Positions 24,426-34,099 are shown, counted from the stretch's first letter. The stretch is 49,364 bases of DNA from Flavobacteriales bacterium (GCA_020635495.1 JACJZQ010000020.1:1-49364), one strand, 5' to 3'. Numbers and translations are program-made. Notes: generated by a model from the letters alone, not told the origin.

Positions 24426-26147
24426 CTAAGTGTCCTTCTTAACCTGACTAGGAGAGATGCCGAAATCTTCGGTAAAACACTTGGTAAAATAGGCTGGGCT
24501 ACTGTACCCAACGCGGTATGCAATTTCAGAAACCGTGCCAACCTTGTTCTGCAATAGTTGGTAGGCGTGTTCTAAACGGTAGTTTCTTACAAATCGGCTG
24601 GCACTCTTACCTGTAAGCGCAATAAGCTTTCTGTGCAATTGAGCGCGGCTCATGCCCACTTTCTTGCTCAATTCTTCTACACTGAAGTTCTCATCATCCA
24701 GATGCTCCTCTACCACAGCTTTAACGCGCAGTAGGAACTTCTCTTCCATAGAGGGTTCTGCCACTACATCCGGTTTCACCAACAGTGAGCGTGAATACTT
24801 CTCTTTCAGTTTTTTCCTTCCCTCGATCAGATTACGGATTCTGGCATGCAACTCGTCAGAGCTGAAGGGTTTGGGAACGTAGGCGTCTGCACCTGTTTCC
24901 AGACCGGCAATTCTGTTCTCAACACCAGCCTTGGCCGTTAGGAGGATAATAGGAACGTGGCTTGTCTTTTCCTGTTTCTTCAGGATCTTGGTCACCTCGA
25001 AACCATCTTTTCCGGGCATCATTACATCGCATACGATCACATCAGGAATGATCTCTGTTGCCTTGGCAATCCCCGTTTCGCCATCAACGGTGTCAAACAC
25101 ACGGAAAGCGGGCTCAAGAGTCAAACGAAGGAAGTTGCGGATATCGTCATTGTCTTCAATCACCAAGACAATATTCTGTGCGTTAACTTCTTCTTCTGTG
25201 AGCGTTTGAGCTGGTTGGTCGAATTCCACGACTACCTCCAGGTCTGGGTCTATCGGTTCCAATGCTGGGATTTCCATGTCAGCATCCCGATTCGACAATT
25301 TGTGCTCAACAGGAAGCAATACAGTAATCTCTGTACCTACACCGGAAATACTTTTCAGTTCTATGGTTCCTTCATGAAGCTCTACCAGATCTTTTACCAG
25401 TGCCAATCCAATACCGGTTCCCTTGTTCTTTCTCCAACGAGAATTCTCTGACTGATAGAATCGGTCAAAGACCTTCGGAATCTGTTCTTCCACAATGCCG
25501 ATGCCTGTATCCTGCACAACCAGTTTGCAGTAACTCTTACCGTCTTTATCGGTTTTGCTAACCGTAAGACTCACCTTTCCTTTATCGGTGAATTTGAATG
25601 CGTTGGACAACAGGTTGTAGAAGATCAACTCCACTTTGTCGGGGTCGAATTCCATATTGATGTCCTCTTCTTGTGCTTCGAAGATCAGTCCGACACCTTT
25701 TCTATCGGCAAGAGATGCAAATGACCGTTGAATCTCATTGAGAAGTGGAACAATGTTCCCTTTGCGGAGGTCAATGTCCATTCTATCGGCTTCGATCTTG
25801 GCGATGTCCAACAGCTGGTTGATGAGCTTCTCCAACAGTTTGGCATTTCGTTTCACAACGATCAGCTCCTTCTTGGCGCGTTCGTCTGTGATGTTGGGAA
25901 TAACCTGCTCCAAGTGACCAAGGATCAGCGTAAGCGGGGTGCGGAATTCGTGTGTAACGTTAGAGAAGAAATCGGACTTAACGAGGTCGAGCTGCTTCAG
26001 ACGCTCCGCCTCCATTTTTCCCAATTCTACTTGGTCGTTAAGGCGCAAACGATTCAGGCGGCTATTAAGAAACCACCACACCAACAATAGAATGATGATG
26101 GAAATGAGGGGCAACCCCCAACTTACAAACGCAACACTTTCTCCCAT
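24426..26147 (-). CDS. hybrid histidine kinase / response regulator with AraC output
   Basis: One 573-residue chain holding a whole phosphorelay: a single transmembrane helix (residues ~8-27), HisKA with His66 in NVTHEFRTPL, HATPase (NLLSNAFKF, DTGIGI, GTGIGLALV), a receiver from ~328 with the phospho-Asp in VIVCDVMMPGKDG and Lys in VPKPF, and an AraC-type DNA-binding domain from ~470 (RVGYSSPAYFTKCF). It resembles the Bacteroidota hybrid two-component proteins but lacks the large periplasmic sensor, so the signal must come through the membrane or a partner. It follows nadD by 30 bp; the next gene on the strand is the subtilase-like one. Confidence 0.93.
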   Translation of the reverse strand: MGESVAFVSWGLPLISIIILLLVWWFLNSRLNRLRLNDQVELGKMEAERLKQLDLVKSDFFSNVTHEFRTPLTLILGHLEQVIPNITDERAKKELIVVKRNAKLLEKLINQLLDIAKIEADRMDIDLRKGNIVPLLNEIQRSFASLADRKGVGLIFEAQEEDINMEFDPDKVELIFYNLLSNAFKFTDKGKVSLTVSKTDKDGKSYCKLVVQDTGIGIVEEQIPKVFDRFYQSENSRWRKNKGTGIGLALVKDLVELHEGTIELKSISGVGTEITVLLPVEHKLSNRDADMEIPALEPIDPDLEVVVEFDQPAQTLTEEEVNAQNIVLVIEDNDDIRNFLRLTLEPAFRVFDTVDGETGIAKATEIIPDVIVCDVMMPGKDGFEVTKILKKQEKTSHVPIILLTAKAGVENRIAGLETGADAYVPKPFSSDELHARIRNLIEGRKKLKEKYSRSLLVKPDVVAEPSMEEKFLLRVKAVVEEHLDDENFSVEELSKKVGMSRAQLHRKLIALTGKSASRFVRNYRLEHAYQLLQNKVGTVSEIAYRVGYSSPAYFTKCFTEDFGISPSQVKKDT

Positions 26148-26177
26148 AGACGGATTAAATGTAAAACATCCTCGGAA

Positions 26178-26753
26178 TTATCGGTAGAAATTCATTTCGT
26201 CCAAGTACTGCCAGGCCTCCAGCGGCATCAGGTATTTGACCGAATGTCCCTCGGCTATCTGTTTCCTGATATGACTTGATGAGATCTGCATGAGCGGAGC
26301 ATCCAAAATGGTGATGTTGCCTTTCAGATCCAACTCAGAGGTATCGAAATGTGGTCTGGAATAACAGATGATGGGATGATTTTCAAGAATGGACTCAAAA
26401 TTCTTCCACTTGTGCAAGGAAGCCAGATTGTCGCCACCCAAGAGCAAGGAGAATTCCACATTCGGGTATTTCTCTTTCAGGTGCACCAAGGTGTTGACAG
26501 TGTACGATGGTTGATCGAGGTGAAACTCAATGTCAGAAGCTCGGAACCGCATGTCGTTCTCGGTTGCACGGACAACCATGGCCAAACGATGATGGTCTGC
26601 CAGCAATGTCTTCTTGTCTTTTAGCGGATTGTGGGGTGAAACCACAAACCAGACCTCCTTGCATTGGGTGTGATTGACCACATGGTCTGCAATGATCATG
26701 TGCCCGATGTGAATCGGATTGAATGAACCGAAAAACAGCGCCACCTTTTTCAT
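26178..26753 (-). CDS. nadD: nicotinate-nucleotide adenylyltransferase
   Basis: A 191-residue NadD, transferring AMP from ATP to nicotinate mononucleotide to make deamido-NAD. The nucleotidyltransferase signatures GSFNPIHIGH (N-terminus) and ISSSHIRKQI (C-terminus) are present, as is the FSLLLGGDNLASLHKW segment. Size and order are normal. Its ATG overlaps the gmk stop by four bases, so gmk and nadD are coupled. Confidence 0.96.
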   Translation of the reverse strand: MKKVALFFGSFNPIHIGHMIIADHVVNHTQCKEVWFVVSPHNPLKDKKTLLADHHRLAMVVRATENDMRFRASDIEFHLDQPSYTVNTLVHLKEKYPNVEFSLLLGGDNLASLHKWKNFESILENHPIICYSRPHFDTSELDLKGNITILDAPLMQISSSHIRKQIAEGHSVKYLMPLEAWQYLDEMNFYR

Positions 26754-27319
26754 CCGATGAATGCCGAAACCAATTTCTCTGCCTCTTGCTTGGCCCTTTC
26801 CAGGTCATCATTGATCAGGATCACATCAAACTGATCGGCATATTTCATCTCCTCGGCTGCCTTACCGACACGCTTTAGCAGACTTTCTTCGCTTTCCGTG
26901 GAACGGTTGCGCAATCGATTTTCCAATTCTTCTATCGAAGGAGGCTTCACAAAAACGGCCAAAGCATCATCTCCGAATTGCTTCTTGATGTTGAGCCCAC
27001 CGACCACGTCCACATCAAACATCACGTGTTTTCCTTCCGAATGAATTCTTTCTATTTCTGCACGAAGTGTGCCGTAGAACTGATCGGTGTACACCTCTTC
27101 CCATTCCAAGAAATCTCCGGCATCGATACGCTTTTTGAACTCCTCGGCAGAAAGGAAGTAGTAGTCTTTGCCGTGTGTTTCGTTGGGCCTTTTAGCGCGG
27201 CTTGTTGCCGATACTGAAAATGACAATTTCAGTTCCGGTTTAGATAGCAGATGATGAACCAGCGTGGTTTTTCCCGATCCGCTCGGGGCTGAAAAAATGA
27301 TGAGTTTGCCTTCAGCCAT
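26750..27319 (-). CDS. gmk: guanylate kinase
   Basis: Gmk, which phosphorylates GMP to GDP. The frame is open to 27412, but MAEGKLIIFSAPSGSGKTTL at 27319 is the family start, giving 189 aa. P-loop SAPSGSGKTT, the GMP-binding SATSRAKRPNETHGKDYYF segment and the Arg-rich lid (RLRNRSTESEE) are seen. It overlaps nadD by four bases. Confidence 0.96.
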   Translation of the reverse strand: MAEGKLIIFSAPSGSGKTTLVHHLLSKPELKLSFSVSATSRAKRPNETHGKDYYFLSAEEFKKRIDAGDFLEWEEVYTDQFYGTLRAEIERIHSEGKHVMFDVDVVGGLNIKKQFGDDALAVFVKPPSIEELENRLRNRSTESEESLLKRVGKAAEEMKYADQFDVILINDDLERAKQEAEKLVSAFIG

Positions 27320-27337
27320 GCCGCGAAGATAAAAGTC

Positions 27338-27370
27338 AAACCTCCTAGGATTCGAAAACCGGGGAGGTTT
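27338..27370 (-). terminator. hairpin between the membrane-protein gene and gmk
   Basis: AAACCTCC (27338-27345) pairs with GGAGGTTT (27363-27370). In the minus direction it overlaps the stop of the upstream gene and is followed by GACTTTT, a poor T-run, so attenuation or weak termination is as likely as full termination. Confidence 0.45.
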
Positions 27371-27710
27371 ATTCGGTTGAAGGAGGAATTTCCTCCAAAA
27401 CGGATAGCACAAACCAGATCAGAAAGGCAATGAAACCGAATAGAAAAAGGAATCCGCTAATGGCAATGCCGAAGGATTTGGCGCAGATGGCACTTGCCAC
27501 CAACACAAGTGTTGCATGACGTGCGTAAGCCGATTTTCTCTGAACCACGGCCGCTTTTTGAAAAACGAAATACAGGCCAACTGCCACAGCCGTTCCTAGA
27601 ATGGCGAACAATTCTGCCGCTGGCCATCCGTTAATTGAGAACAGAACACTGACCAGCAGCATTCCAACTCCGCCCACAAACAGGCCCTTGGTAATAGGCG
27701 ATGTCTTCAT
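27369..27710 (-). CDS. small four-helix membrane protein, unknown
   Basis: A 113-residue protein with hydrophobic stretches at about 8-25, 31-50, 66-83 and 87-108, so probably four membrane helices in the inner membrane. One Lys-rich N-terminus (MKTSPITKG) and a basic loop (QRKSAYARH) hint at topology. No known motif. It precedes gmk on the same strand with a hairpin between. It is divergent from typA across 61 bp. I do not recognise the family. Confidence 0.7.
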   Translation of the reverse strand: MKTSPITKGLFVGGVGMLLVSVLFSINGWPAAELFAILGTAVAVGLYFVFQKAAVVQRKSAYARHATLVLVASAICAKSFGIAISGFLFLFGFIAFLIWFVLSVLEEIPPSTE

Positions 27711-27744
27711 TTTTATAAATTCAAATTCACCACAAACTTAACCG

Positions 27745-27752
27745 TACTTTTG
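27745..27752 (+). promoter_or_regulatory. typA -7 element TACTTTTG
   Basis: Full match to TAnnTTTG followed by CGCG, as at other genes here; the ATG at 27772 is 20 bases downstream. No clear TTG at the expected upstream distance. Confidence 0.5.
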
Positions 27753-27771
27753 CGCGCTGATTTTCAGACAC

Positions 27772-29592
27772 ATGACATCATTACGGAATATTGCCATTAT
27801 TGCCCACGTTGACCACGGAAAAACATCGTTGGTTGACAGAATTCTATCCGCTGCCAAGGTTTTCAAAGATCACGAGGTGATGGGAGAACTGGTTATGGAC
27901 AGCAACGATCTGGAGCGCGAACGCGGAATTACCATTCTTTCCAAGAACGTTTCGGTTACGTGGGGAGAAACCAAGATCAACATCATTGACACTCCGGGGC
28001 ACAGCGATTTTGGAGGAGAAGTGGAGCGTGTGTTGAACATGGCAGATGGTGTGCTGCTGTTGGTGGATGCCTTTGAAGGACCGATGCCTCAGACACGTTT
28101 CGTGTTGCAAAAGGCCATTGAGTTGGGATTGAAACCGATAGTTGTAGTGAACAAGGTTGATAAGCCAAACTGTACACCAGACGAGGCACAGGAAGCGGTT
28201 TTCGACCTGATGTTCAACTTGGGCGCAACAGAAGAGCAGTTGGATTTCCCAACGGTTTTCGGTTCGGCCAAAATGGGTTGGATGGGCGAAGACGCCAGCA
28301 AGCCAACGGGCAACATCGATTATCTGATGGAGCAGGTTATTGAGCACATTCCAGAGCCGAAAGTGGCCGAAGGAACCACGCAGATGCAGATCACTTCGTT
28401 GGATCACTCGCCATACATTGGCCGGATTGCCATTGGAAGATTGTTTCGCGGAACGCTGAAAGCAGGTCAGCAAGTGGCCATGATAAAACGAGACGGAACG
28501 GTTACCAAAGGCAAACTCAAGGAACTGTATGTTTTTGAAGGAATGGGCAAGGCCAAGGTAGAGGAGGTGCAGGCCGGAGAGATCTGCGCGTTGGTCGGTC
28601 TGGAAGGTTTTGAGATCGGAGATACCATTGCTGACATCGAAAATCCGGAAGCAATGCCGCCCATCAGCATTGATGAGCCGACCATGAGCATGTTGTTCAC
28701 CATCAACGATTCGCCCTTCTTCGGTAAGGAAGGAAAATTCGTAACCTCACGCCATATCAAGGACCGTTTGACCAAAGAGTTGGAGAAGAACTTGGCACTT
28801 CGTGTTGAGCCGACCAATTCTGCCGATAGTTTCCAAGTGTACGGTAGAGGCGTTCTGCACTTGTCTGTTCTTATTGAGACCATGAGAAGAGAGGGGTACG
28901 AATTGCAGATCGGTCAGCCGCAGGTTATCATTAAGGAGATCGATGGTGTGAAATGCGAGCCGGTTGAAGACCTGACCATTGACCTTCCGGAAGAAGTACA
29001 CGGAAAAGCGGTGGAGATGGTCACCAACCGAAAAGGAGAGATCGTGAACATGGGTCCGAAAGGAGACCGTATGTTGCTCGAGTTCACCATTCCATCACGA
29101 GGAATCATCGGTCTACGAAACCAATTGCTGACTGCAACTGCTGGTGAAGCCATCATGAGCCACCGTTTTAAAGAGTATCAACCATATAAGGGCGAAATCC
29201 CTGGTCGTTTGAATGGCTCGTTGATATCGATGGAGGCTGGATCGGCCATTCCATACACATTGAGCAACCTGCAAGACCGCGGTCGCTTCTTTGTTGATCC
29301 GGGAGAGCCTATCTATGAAGGACAAGTGGTTGGCGAGAACACCCGTGCAGACGACATGGTGGTGAACCTTACCAAAACCAAAAAGCTGACCAACATGCGT
29401 TCTGCCGGTGCAGACGACAAGGCCAGAATTGCTCCAGCAAGAAAATTCTCGTTAGAGGAAGCGTTGGAATACATTCAAGAAGATGAATATGTAGAAGCTA
29501 CGCCTTCATCGCTTCGACTGAGAAAAACCCTTTTGAAGGAACACGAGCGCAAGCGTGCTAAGAATGCCGCGCTAAGCGATGTGAAGTTTTAA
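27772..29592 (+). CDS. typA: ribosome-associated GTPase TypA/BipA
   Basis: A 606-residue translational GTPase that binds 70S ribosomes and helps 50S assembly and growth in the cold or under stress. Motifs: G1 AHVDHGKTS, G2 RERGITI, G3 DTPGHSDFGG, G4 NKVDKP, then domains II, III, V and the BipA-specific C-terminal domain (SAGADDKARIAPARKFSLEE). Length is standard. It has its own promoter and a strong terminator, so it is monocistronic. Confidence 0.97.
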   Translation: MTSLRNIAIIAHVDHGKTSLVDRILSAAKVFKDHEVMGELVMDSNDLERERGITILSKNVSVTWGETKINIIDTPGHSDFGGEVERVLNMADGVLLLVDAFEGPMPQTRFVLQKAIELGLKPIVVVNKVDKPNCTPDEAQEAVFDLMFNLGATEEQLDFPTVFGSAKMGWMGEDASKPTGNIDYLMEQVIEHIPEPKVAEGTTQMQITSLDHSPYIGRIAIGRLFRGTLKAGQQVAMIKRDGTVTKGKLKELYVFEGMGKAKVEEVQAGEICALVGLEGFEIGDTIADIENPEAMPPISIDEPTMSMLFTINDSPFFGKEGKFVTSRHIKDRLTKELEKNLALRVEPTNSADSFQVYGRGVLHLSVLIETMRREGYELQIGQPQVIIKEIDGVKCEPVEDLTIDLPEEVHGKAVEMVTNRKGEIVNMGPKGDRMLLEFTIPSRGIIGLRNQLLTATAGEAIMSHRFKEYQPYKGEIPGRLNGSLISMEAGSAIPYTLSNLQDRGRFFVDPGEPIYEGQVVGENTRADDMVVNLTKTKKLTNMRSAGADDKARIAPARKFSLEEALEYIQEDEYVEATPSSLRLRKTLLKEHERKRAKNAALSDVKF

Positions 29593-29599
29593 AACACCA

Positions 29600-29629
29600 A
29601 GAGCCGCGATTTATCGCGGCTCTTTTTTT
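29600..29629 (+). terminator. typA terminator
   Basis: AGAGCCGCGA (29600-29609), loop TTTA, TCGCGGCTCT (29614-29623), then a run of T to 29629. A textbook Rho-independent terminator 7 bp after the stop. Confidence 0.95.
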
Positions 29630-29662
29630 GCTTGTCACCCTGACGTAGGAAGGGTCTCGGAC

Positions 29663-31156
29663 TCAGTTGGTCACAACCAGCTTCTGAGTAGAAACTCCTG
29701 ACTCGGTTGCAACCTGAATCAGATAGATTCCCGCAACAAGGTTGTCGGTTTTCATTGTTCCGTTTACTATTTCAACTGGGATTTGTTTGCCGTCTATGGC
29801 ATACAGATTAGCCGTTTCATACGCGGCAAGGGATAACTGAATGGATTGGCCAACCCTAGTTGGGTTTGGGAAAACCGAATGAGACACGGTTTCTGGTTCT
29901 TCCGAACTCAGTATTTCGGAGACCGTAATTGGAGTTCCGTAAATATGATTTCCACGTTTTAGGTAAAGCAGTTGATAGCTTGTGTCATCATAAGCGTTAC
30001 CCGTTTGTCCCCAAAATGCACCTAAGTGTTCTGAATAGTTAACATTCCACGGTAGATATTCAAAGAAGTAATCAGCTATGCATCCGTTCGTTTGAACATC
30101 TCCGAATTGAGTACTGAAAACCTCAAATGAAACAGTATCTCCGTTGATCTCATATTCGGTGTTAAAGCTTAGGTCGCCATACCTTAACCGGAACATTTCG
30201 AATGGCATTCGGTGGCAGATGCTATCATTATAAAAGGGAAAGAAACCGTGACCCAAGTAGGCGGATGTTGCTGACGAGTAGTCATGAACATAAATCGGTC
30301 CCAATAATGGATCGGTCTGATAGACTCTACTGTGCGAATGGATAGCTAAGGTGTATTGCAGCTGAGGTTGAGTCTGTTTGTCGATGATCTGGATCAATGT
30401 GTCATATTGTTCTGCGTTGAAGCCTCCTTGTCCAACCCCATGATAATTTACGGAGTACCGGAATGCGAATTCATCGCCAATATTGAATTCCTTAAACAAA
30501 AGTTCTTCTCTTGGTCTCCGTAATCCGAGATTGAAGCCTTCTGCTCCAACTAGAAATATATCGTCATGAAATGAATCTTCAATGTGATCAGGGAAATGAT
30601 GGAAATCTATGCTCTTGACCAGGCCGAATGTCTCGCCAATCTTAATGGTTTTTCCATTCATAGGGTGAGCCAATACGCTGTTGTTTGCCGCCCTAAGCAT
30701 GAATGATATGGTTTTGACATTGTCATTCATTCCAAGGATGGCTTGACTGGACACATCGGTAACCGTTGCCCACACTATGCTATTAGATGAGATGTTTAGA
30801 ACAGGCCAAGTATCATTGAGTTGCGCCAGATGATTTATTTTGATGGTGTCTTCATCCTGATTGACAAAATGCGTCCAGCCATTGTCTTTTACTATTACGC
30901 TTGAACCAACAAAAGAGTACCTCTTGAAGCGGCAATCCAAGCCAGCGTTACTATTGTGGTCTCTGGAGGCTGGATAATTGAAGTAGATACTATCGGTTCC
31001 ATCAATCACTACCGAATCTATCCGCATTCCGTATAAGTCATAGCTTCCAGATTCACTACGGTCAAAAAACCTAACATGATGTGAGGCAACGGGTTGGAAG
31101 TTCTGGGCTGATCCAATAACAGGGAAAAGGAGAACCGAAAGAAACAGCCATTTCAT
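29663..31156 (-). CDS. secreted protein with T9SS type A sorting domain
   Basis: A 497-residue exported protein: signal peptide MKWLFLSVLLFPVIGSAQ, a ~390-residue beta-rich body with a few Cys, then a sorting domain (HSVFPNPTRVGQSIQLSL, LYAIDGKQIPVEI, LVAGIYLIQVATESG, ending TQKLVVTN) that marks it for type IX secretion and attachment to or release from the cell surface. The body has no motif I recognise. It stands alone between the typA terminator and divergent thiL. Confidence 0.88.
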   Translation of the reverse strand: MKWLFLSVLLFPVIGSAQNFQPVASHHVRFFDRSESGSYDLYGMRIDSVVIDGTDSIYFNYPASRDHNSNAGLDCRFKRYSFVGSSVIVKDNGWTHFVNQDEDTIKINHLAQLNDTWPVLNISSNSIVWATVTDVSSQAILGMNDNVKTISFMLRAANNSVLAHPMNGKTIKIGETFGLVKSIDFHHFPDHIEDSFHDDIFLVGAEGFNLGLRRPREELLFKEFNIGDEFAFRYSVNYHGVGQGGFNAEQYDTLIQIIDKQTQPQLQYTLAIHSHSRVYQTDPLLGPIYVHDYSSATSAYLGHGFFPFYNDSICHRMPFEMFRLRYGDLSFNTEYEINGDTVSFEVFSTQFGDVQTNGCIADYFFEYLPWNVNYSEHLGAFWGQTGNAYDDTSYQLLYLKRGNHIYGTPITVSEILSSEEPETVSHSVFPNPTRVGQSIQLSLAAYETANLYAIDGKQIPVEIVNGTMKTDNLVAGIYLIQVATESGVSTQKLVVTN

Positions 31157-31262
31157 GACACTAAGCTAAGTAATTCCGTGTGTGGCAATCCGTGATAACC
31201 GGTTGAATCCGTGTCATCCGAGTTCCATTCATTATCCGCGTTCCATTTACGACCTTTGCCGC
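31157..31262. repeat. short imperfect TCCGTG repeats between divergent genes
   Basis: AATCCGTG occurs at about 31188 and 31205, followed by ATCCGAG and ATCCGCG, in a 60-bp degenerate stretch. Such texts are common between Bacteroidota genes. A near -7 (GACCTTTG) sits just before the thiL ATG. Confidence 0.35.
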
Positions 31263-32300
31263 ATGTTAGAAAACAACGAAAGAACTGAATTGAGCCAGCT
31301 CGGAGAGTTCGGGCTGATAGACAAGATAAAACAGGGGGTTGAATTGCGCCAAAAGAGCTCCTTTAAGGGAATTGGCGATGACGCGGCCGTTATCGGAACC
31401 GACAAGAAGAAAACGCTGGTCACTACCGACATGCTGATGGAGGGCATTCACTTCGACCTCAGCTACGTGCCACTGAAGCACTTGGGTTACAAGGCTGTGG
31501 TGGTCAACCTTTCCGACATCTACGCCATGAACGGAAAACCAACGCAGATCACGGTCTCCATCGGGTTGTCAAGCCGGTTTTCGTTGGAAGCCGTGGATGA
31601 ACTCTACACAGGAATTCTGCTCGCGTGCGAGAAATACAACGTTGACCTTGTGGGTGGAGACACCACCAGTTCGCTGAGCGGATTGACCATCAGCGTTACC
31701 GCTATTGGCGAAGCAGAAGAAGACTCTATCGTTTATCGGAACGGAGCAAAGGAAACCGACCTGATCTGTGTTTCTGGCGACCTGGGTGCTGCATTCCTTG
31801 GGCTGCAATTGCTGGAAAGAGAGAAGAAGATTTTCAAGGAAAACCCGGAGATACAACCAGATCTTTCTGGACACGATTACGTCTTGGAGCGCCAGCTGAA
31901 ACCAGAGGCGAGAGCAGAGATCATTGATATTCTGGAACTCGAAAAAGTGAAACCGACAGCCATGTTGGATATTTCTGACGGGCTGAGTTCTGACATCATG
32001 CACATCTGCACGCAAAGCGAAGTGGGTTGCCGTATTTACATCGATAAAATTCCAGTGGATCACACAACTGGTATTGCTGCCGAAGAACTGAACCTGGACC
32101 CTACAACGGCTGCGCTGAATGGAGGCGAAGATTATGAACTACTATTCACGGTCGACATTAAAGATTACGAGCGCATCAAGACCAATCCTGCCATACGTGT
32201 AATCGGTCACATTACAGAGAAATCAGACGGCTACAACCTAGTGGCCGGAGAACAGATCATAGAGCTACAGGCGCAGGGTTGGAATCACTTGAATAAGTGA
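31263..32300 (+). CDS. thiL: thiamine-monophosphate kinase
   Basis: ThiL (345 aa) makes the active cofactor thiamine pyrophosphate from TMP and ATP. The ATG at 31263 (MLENNERTELSQLGEFGLI) fits the family; the frame is open earlier from 31182, but that would cover the upstream promoter-like text. Seen: GIGDDAAVIG, VVNLSDIYAMNGKP, LVGGDTTSS, LDISDGLSSD and NGGEDYELLF, all PurM/ThiL fold signatures. Its stop directly abuts the 3' end of the convergent lipoprotein gene. Confidence 0.96.
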   Translation: MLENNERTELSQLGEFGLIDKIKQGVELRQKSSFKGIGDDAAVIGTDKKKTLVTTDMLMEGIHFDLSYVPLKHLGYKAVVVNLSDIYAMNGKPTQITVSIGLSSRFSLEAVDELYTGILLACEKYNVDLVGGDTTSSLSGLTISVTAIGEAEEDSIVYRNGAKETDLICVSGDLGAAFLGLQLLEREKKIFKENPEIQPDLSGHDYVLERQLKPEARAEIIDILELEKVKPTAMLDISDGLSSDIMHICTQSEVGCRIYIDKIPVDHTTGIAAEELNLDPTTAALNGGEDYELLFTVDIKDYERIKTNPAIRVIGHITEKSDGYNLVAGEQIIELQAQGWNHLNK

Positions 32301-34061
32301 TCATTCGTTCTTAATACACCGGCACGATACCTTGTTCTGGCGTGAGAAGATGTTGGTGGATTGTAGGTACGCTATATCATCATCGTATCTCAACGAGAAT
32401 GGAACGGCAATCGACCCGTTAGTTTCGTACGACCACCAATATCCCCAAAGAGTAATGTTCTCAAATGCGTTGTCATACTGCGCATCGAAGTAGCCACCCG
32501 GCAGTCCGGTCCAACCCGATTCGTTGGTGGCGCCCGTATTCGGCAAAGCCCAAAGGGTATCGGCCTTCAAAGCTCCACCAGCGGTTTCTCCTGGGCCAAA
32601 ATTCATCCACATTGGTGCCCACTCGTTTTCAAATGGCAAACGCCATCCTGGAGGACATGCTGTAAGCGCAGTTTCGTGGTCATACAATCGTCCATAGGTC
32701 TCGCAGTTCTCAAGGTCATTGTCATAACAAACGCTACCGGGCGCATCATATCGCAGGTTTTCGGCCATCCAAACGCGGTTGCCAATACACACGGTCTGGT
32801 ATTGTTCCCCGTCTCTCGGGTCAATAAGCATTGCACCACAGTTGTCGTACTGATGCACCTGACTATAGTACTGCCGCAAGTAAAGCGGCCATACCTGCGT
32901 TGCAGCTGGGGGTTCTGTGAGCTCCGTAAGCGGCCTGCTGGCCCTGTTGTAACCTAACGCAGGCACATAGAAATTCTCAGATCCGTCTGCTTTAAGGTGG
33001 GCTTCTCCGGTAGAATCTCTATCGGCCACCAGATTCTGTATAAGATGCCATTCCATGTCGTGGCAGAACTGGTCATCTACTACCGAGGCATAACCTTCTA
33101 TGTCCGCGTAACCATAGTAAGTTGCCAGGCCCTTGGATCGCCATGCAGCGGGCATATTATTAGTTGTGGTTCCATCTGCCGTGTGACCGCTGTAGCAGTA
33201 GTTTCCGAACAGGACGGCATCGGTAAGGTCAATGTTCAGATTGCGGATGTATTTTTCGGTCACAAATATCCGGTACTGGAATTCCACCACCCCGGTTGAC
33301 CAATTGCTTACAGTCGGCCCCACTCTTATTTCGCCACTTTCCACTTTATCCTGAGGGATGCTCTGTACGTTAAAGGTCTCATTGATTATCTGTTCACCGA
33401 TCTCGGGGCTCCAAGGGTTATCACCATAAAACCTTTCTGTAACGTGGGCCATATAGAAACCGTCTTTGTTTCCATGCACATCAATAATGATCAGTCCGTA
33501 CTCGCTCAATCGATTCAGGTCGTCAAAGTCGGCATGGATGCCCACCTCGAAATCCACGTCCATCTCCACATCGCCTGATTCTGCAAGGTTTCTGAGGTCT
33601 GCAATAAGAAGAGCGTCATAATAGAACTCTTCGGGGTAGGGTATGATGAAAAGAATCTTATTGTTCTTGATATTCTCGGTCTGTATCTCGCTCATTCTGT
33701 AGGCCACCGGACTACCACCGCCACCTCCTCTTGTAAGGTGGCGACCATTTTCATCCACAGGGATAAAGTTGATGGGAGATCTGAGCCCATTGGCGAATTC
33801 CACCTCTATGGAAGTGAGGTTATGGAACGTGCCTCCTGCTACCTGTGGGTGATTGACCAGAAAGTTGTTCAGCTCCATGAAGGCTAGCACGGAATCTCCA
33901 GACTGCTGAAGTGTTTCTATGTAAAGCTGCAAGGCATCATGCAGCACATTCATGTTGGCAGAAAGTTTATCTGCCGTACTTGGAGCGGGTTCATCGCTGT
34001 CTTTCTTACAGCCACTCAGCGCAACAGAAACAAAAACAAAAAGGAATAACAGCTTTTTCAT
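32301..34061 (-). CDS. lipoprotein with caspase-like and FISUMP domains
   Basis: A 586-residue lipoprotein (MKKLLFLFVFVSVALSGC). After a helical stretch, residues ~132-375 look like a caspase-like (clan CD) fold: KILFIIPYP, then His196 in LIIIDVHGNKDG and Cys289 in VLFGNYCYSGH, the HG and CYSG type dyad seen in caspase, CHAT and gingipain families. Residues ~408-586 are a FISUMP domain (DPRDGEQYQTVCIGNRVWMA, CPPGWRLPFENEW, SCRCIKN). So it is a surface or periplasmic lipoprotein probably with cysteine-peptidase activity; dyad assignment is my inference. A Gly run (RGGGGGS) lies before the fold. It has no sorting domain. Confidence 0.7.
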   Translation of the reverse strand: MKKLLFLFVFVSVALSGCKKDSDEPAPSTADKLSANMNVLHDALQLYIETLQQSGDSVLAFMELNNFLVNHPQVAGGTFHNLTSIEVEFANGLRSPINFIPVDENGRHLTRGGGGGSPVAYRMSEIQTENIKNNKILFIIPYPEEFYYDALLIADLRNLAESGDVEMDVDFEVGIHADFDDLNRLSEYGLIIIDVHGNKDGFYMAHVTERFYGDNPWSPEIGEQIINETFNVQSIPQDKVESGEIRVGPTVSNWSTGVVEFQYRIFVTEKYIRNLNIDLTDAVLFGNYCYSGHTADGTTTNNMPAAWRSKGLATYYGYADIEGYASVVDDQFCHDMEWHLIQNLVADRDSTGEAHLKADGSENFYVPALGYNRASRPLTELTEPPAATQVWPLYLRQYYSQVHQYDNCGAMLIDPRDGEQYQTVCIGNRVWMAENLRYDAPGSVCYDNDLENCETYGRLYDHETALTACPPGWRLPFENEWAPMWMNFGPGETAGGALKADTLWALPNTGATNESGWTGLPGGYFDAQYDNAFENITLWGYWWSYETNGSIAVPFSLRYDDDIAYLQSTNIFSRQNKVSCRCIKNE

Positions 34062-34099
34062 GGATTGAATTTACAAACCCACGATGGAAACGAAAAGGG

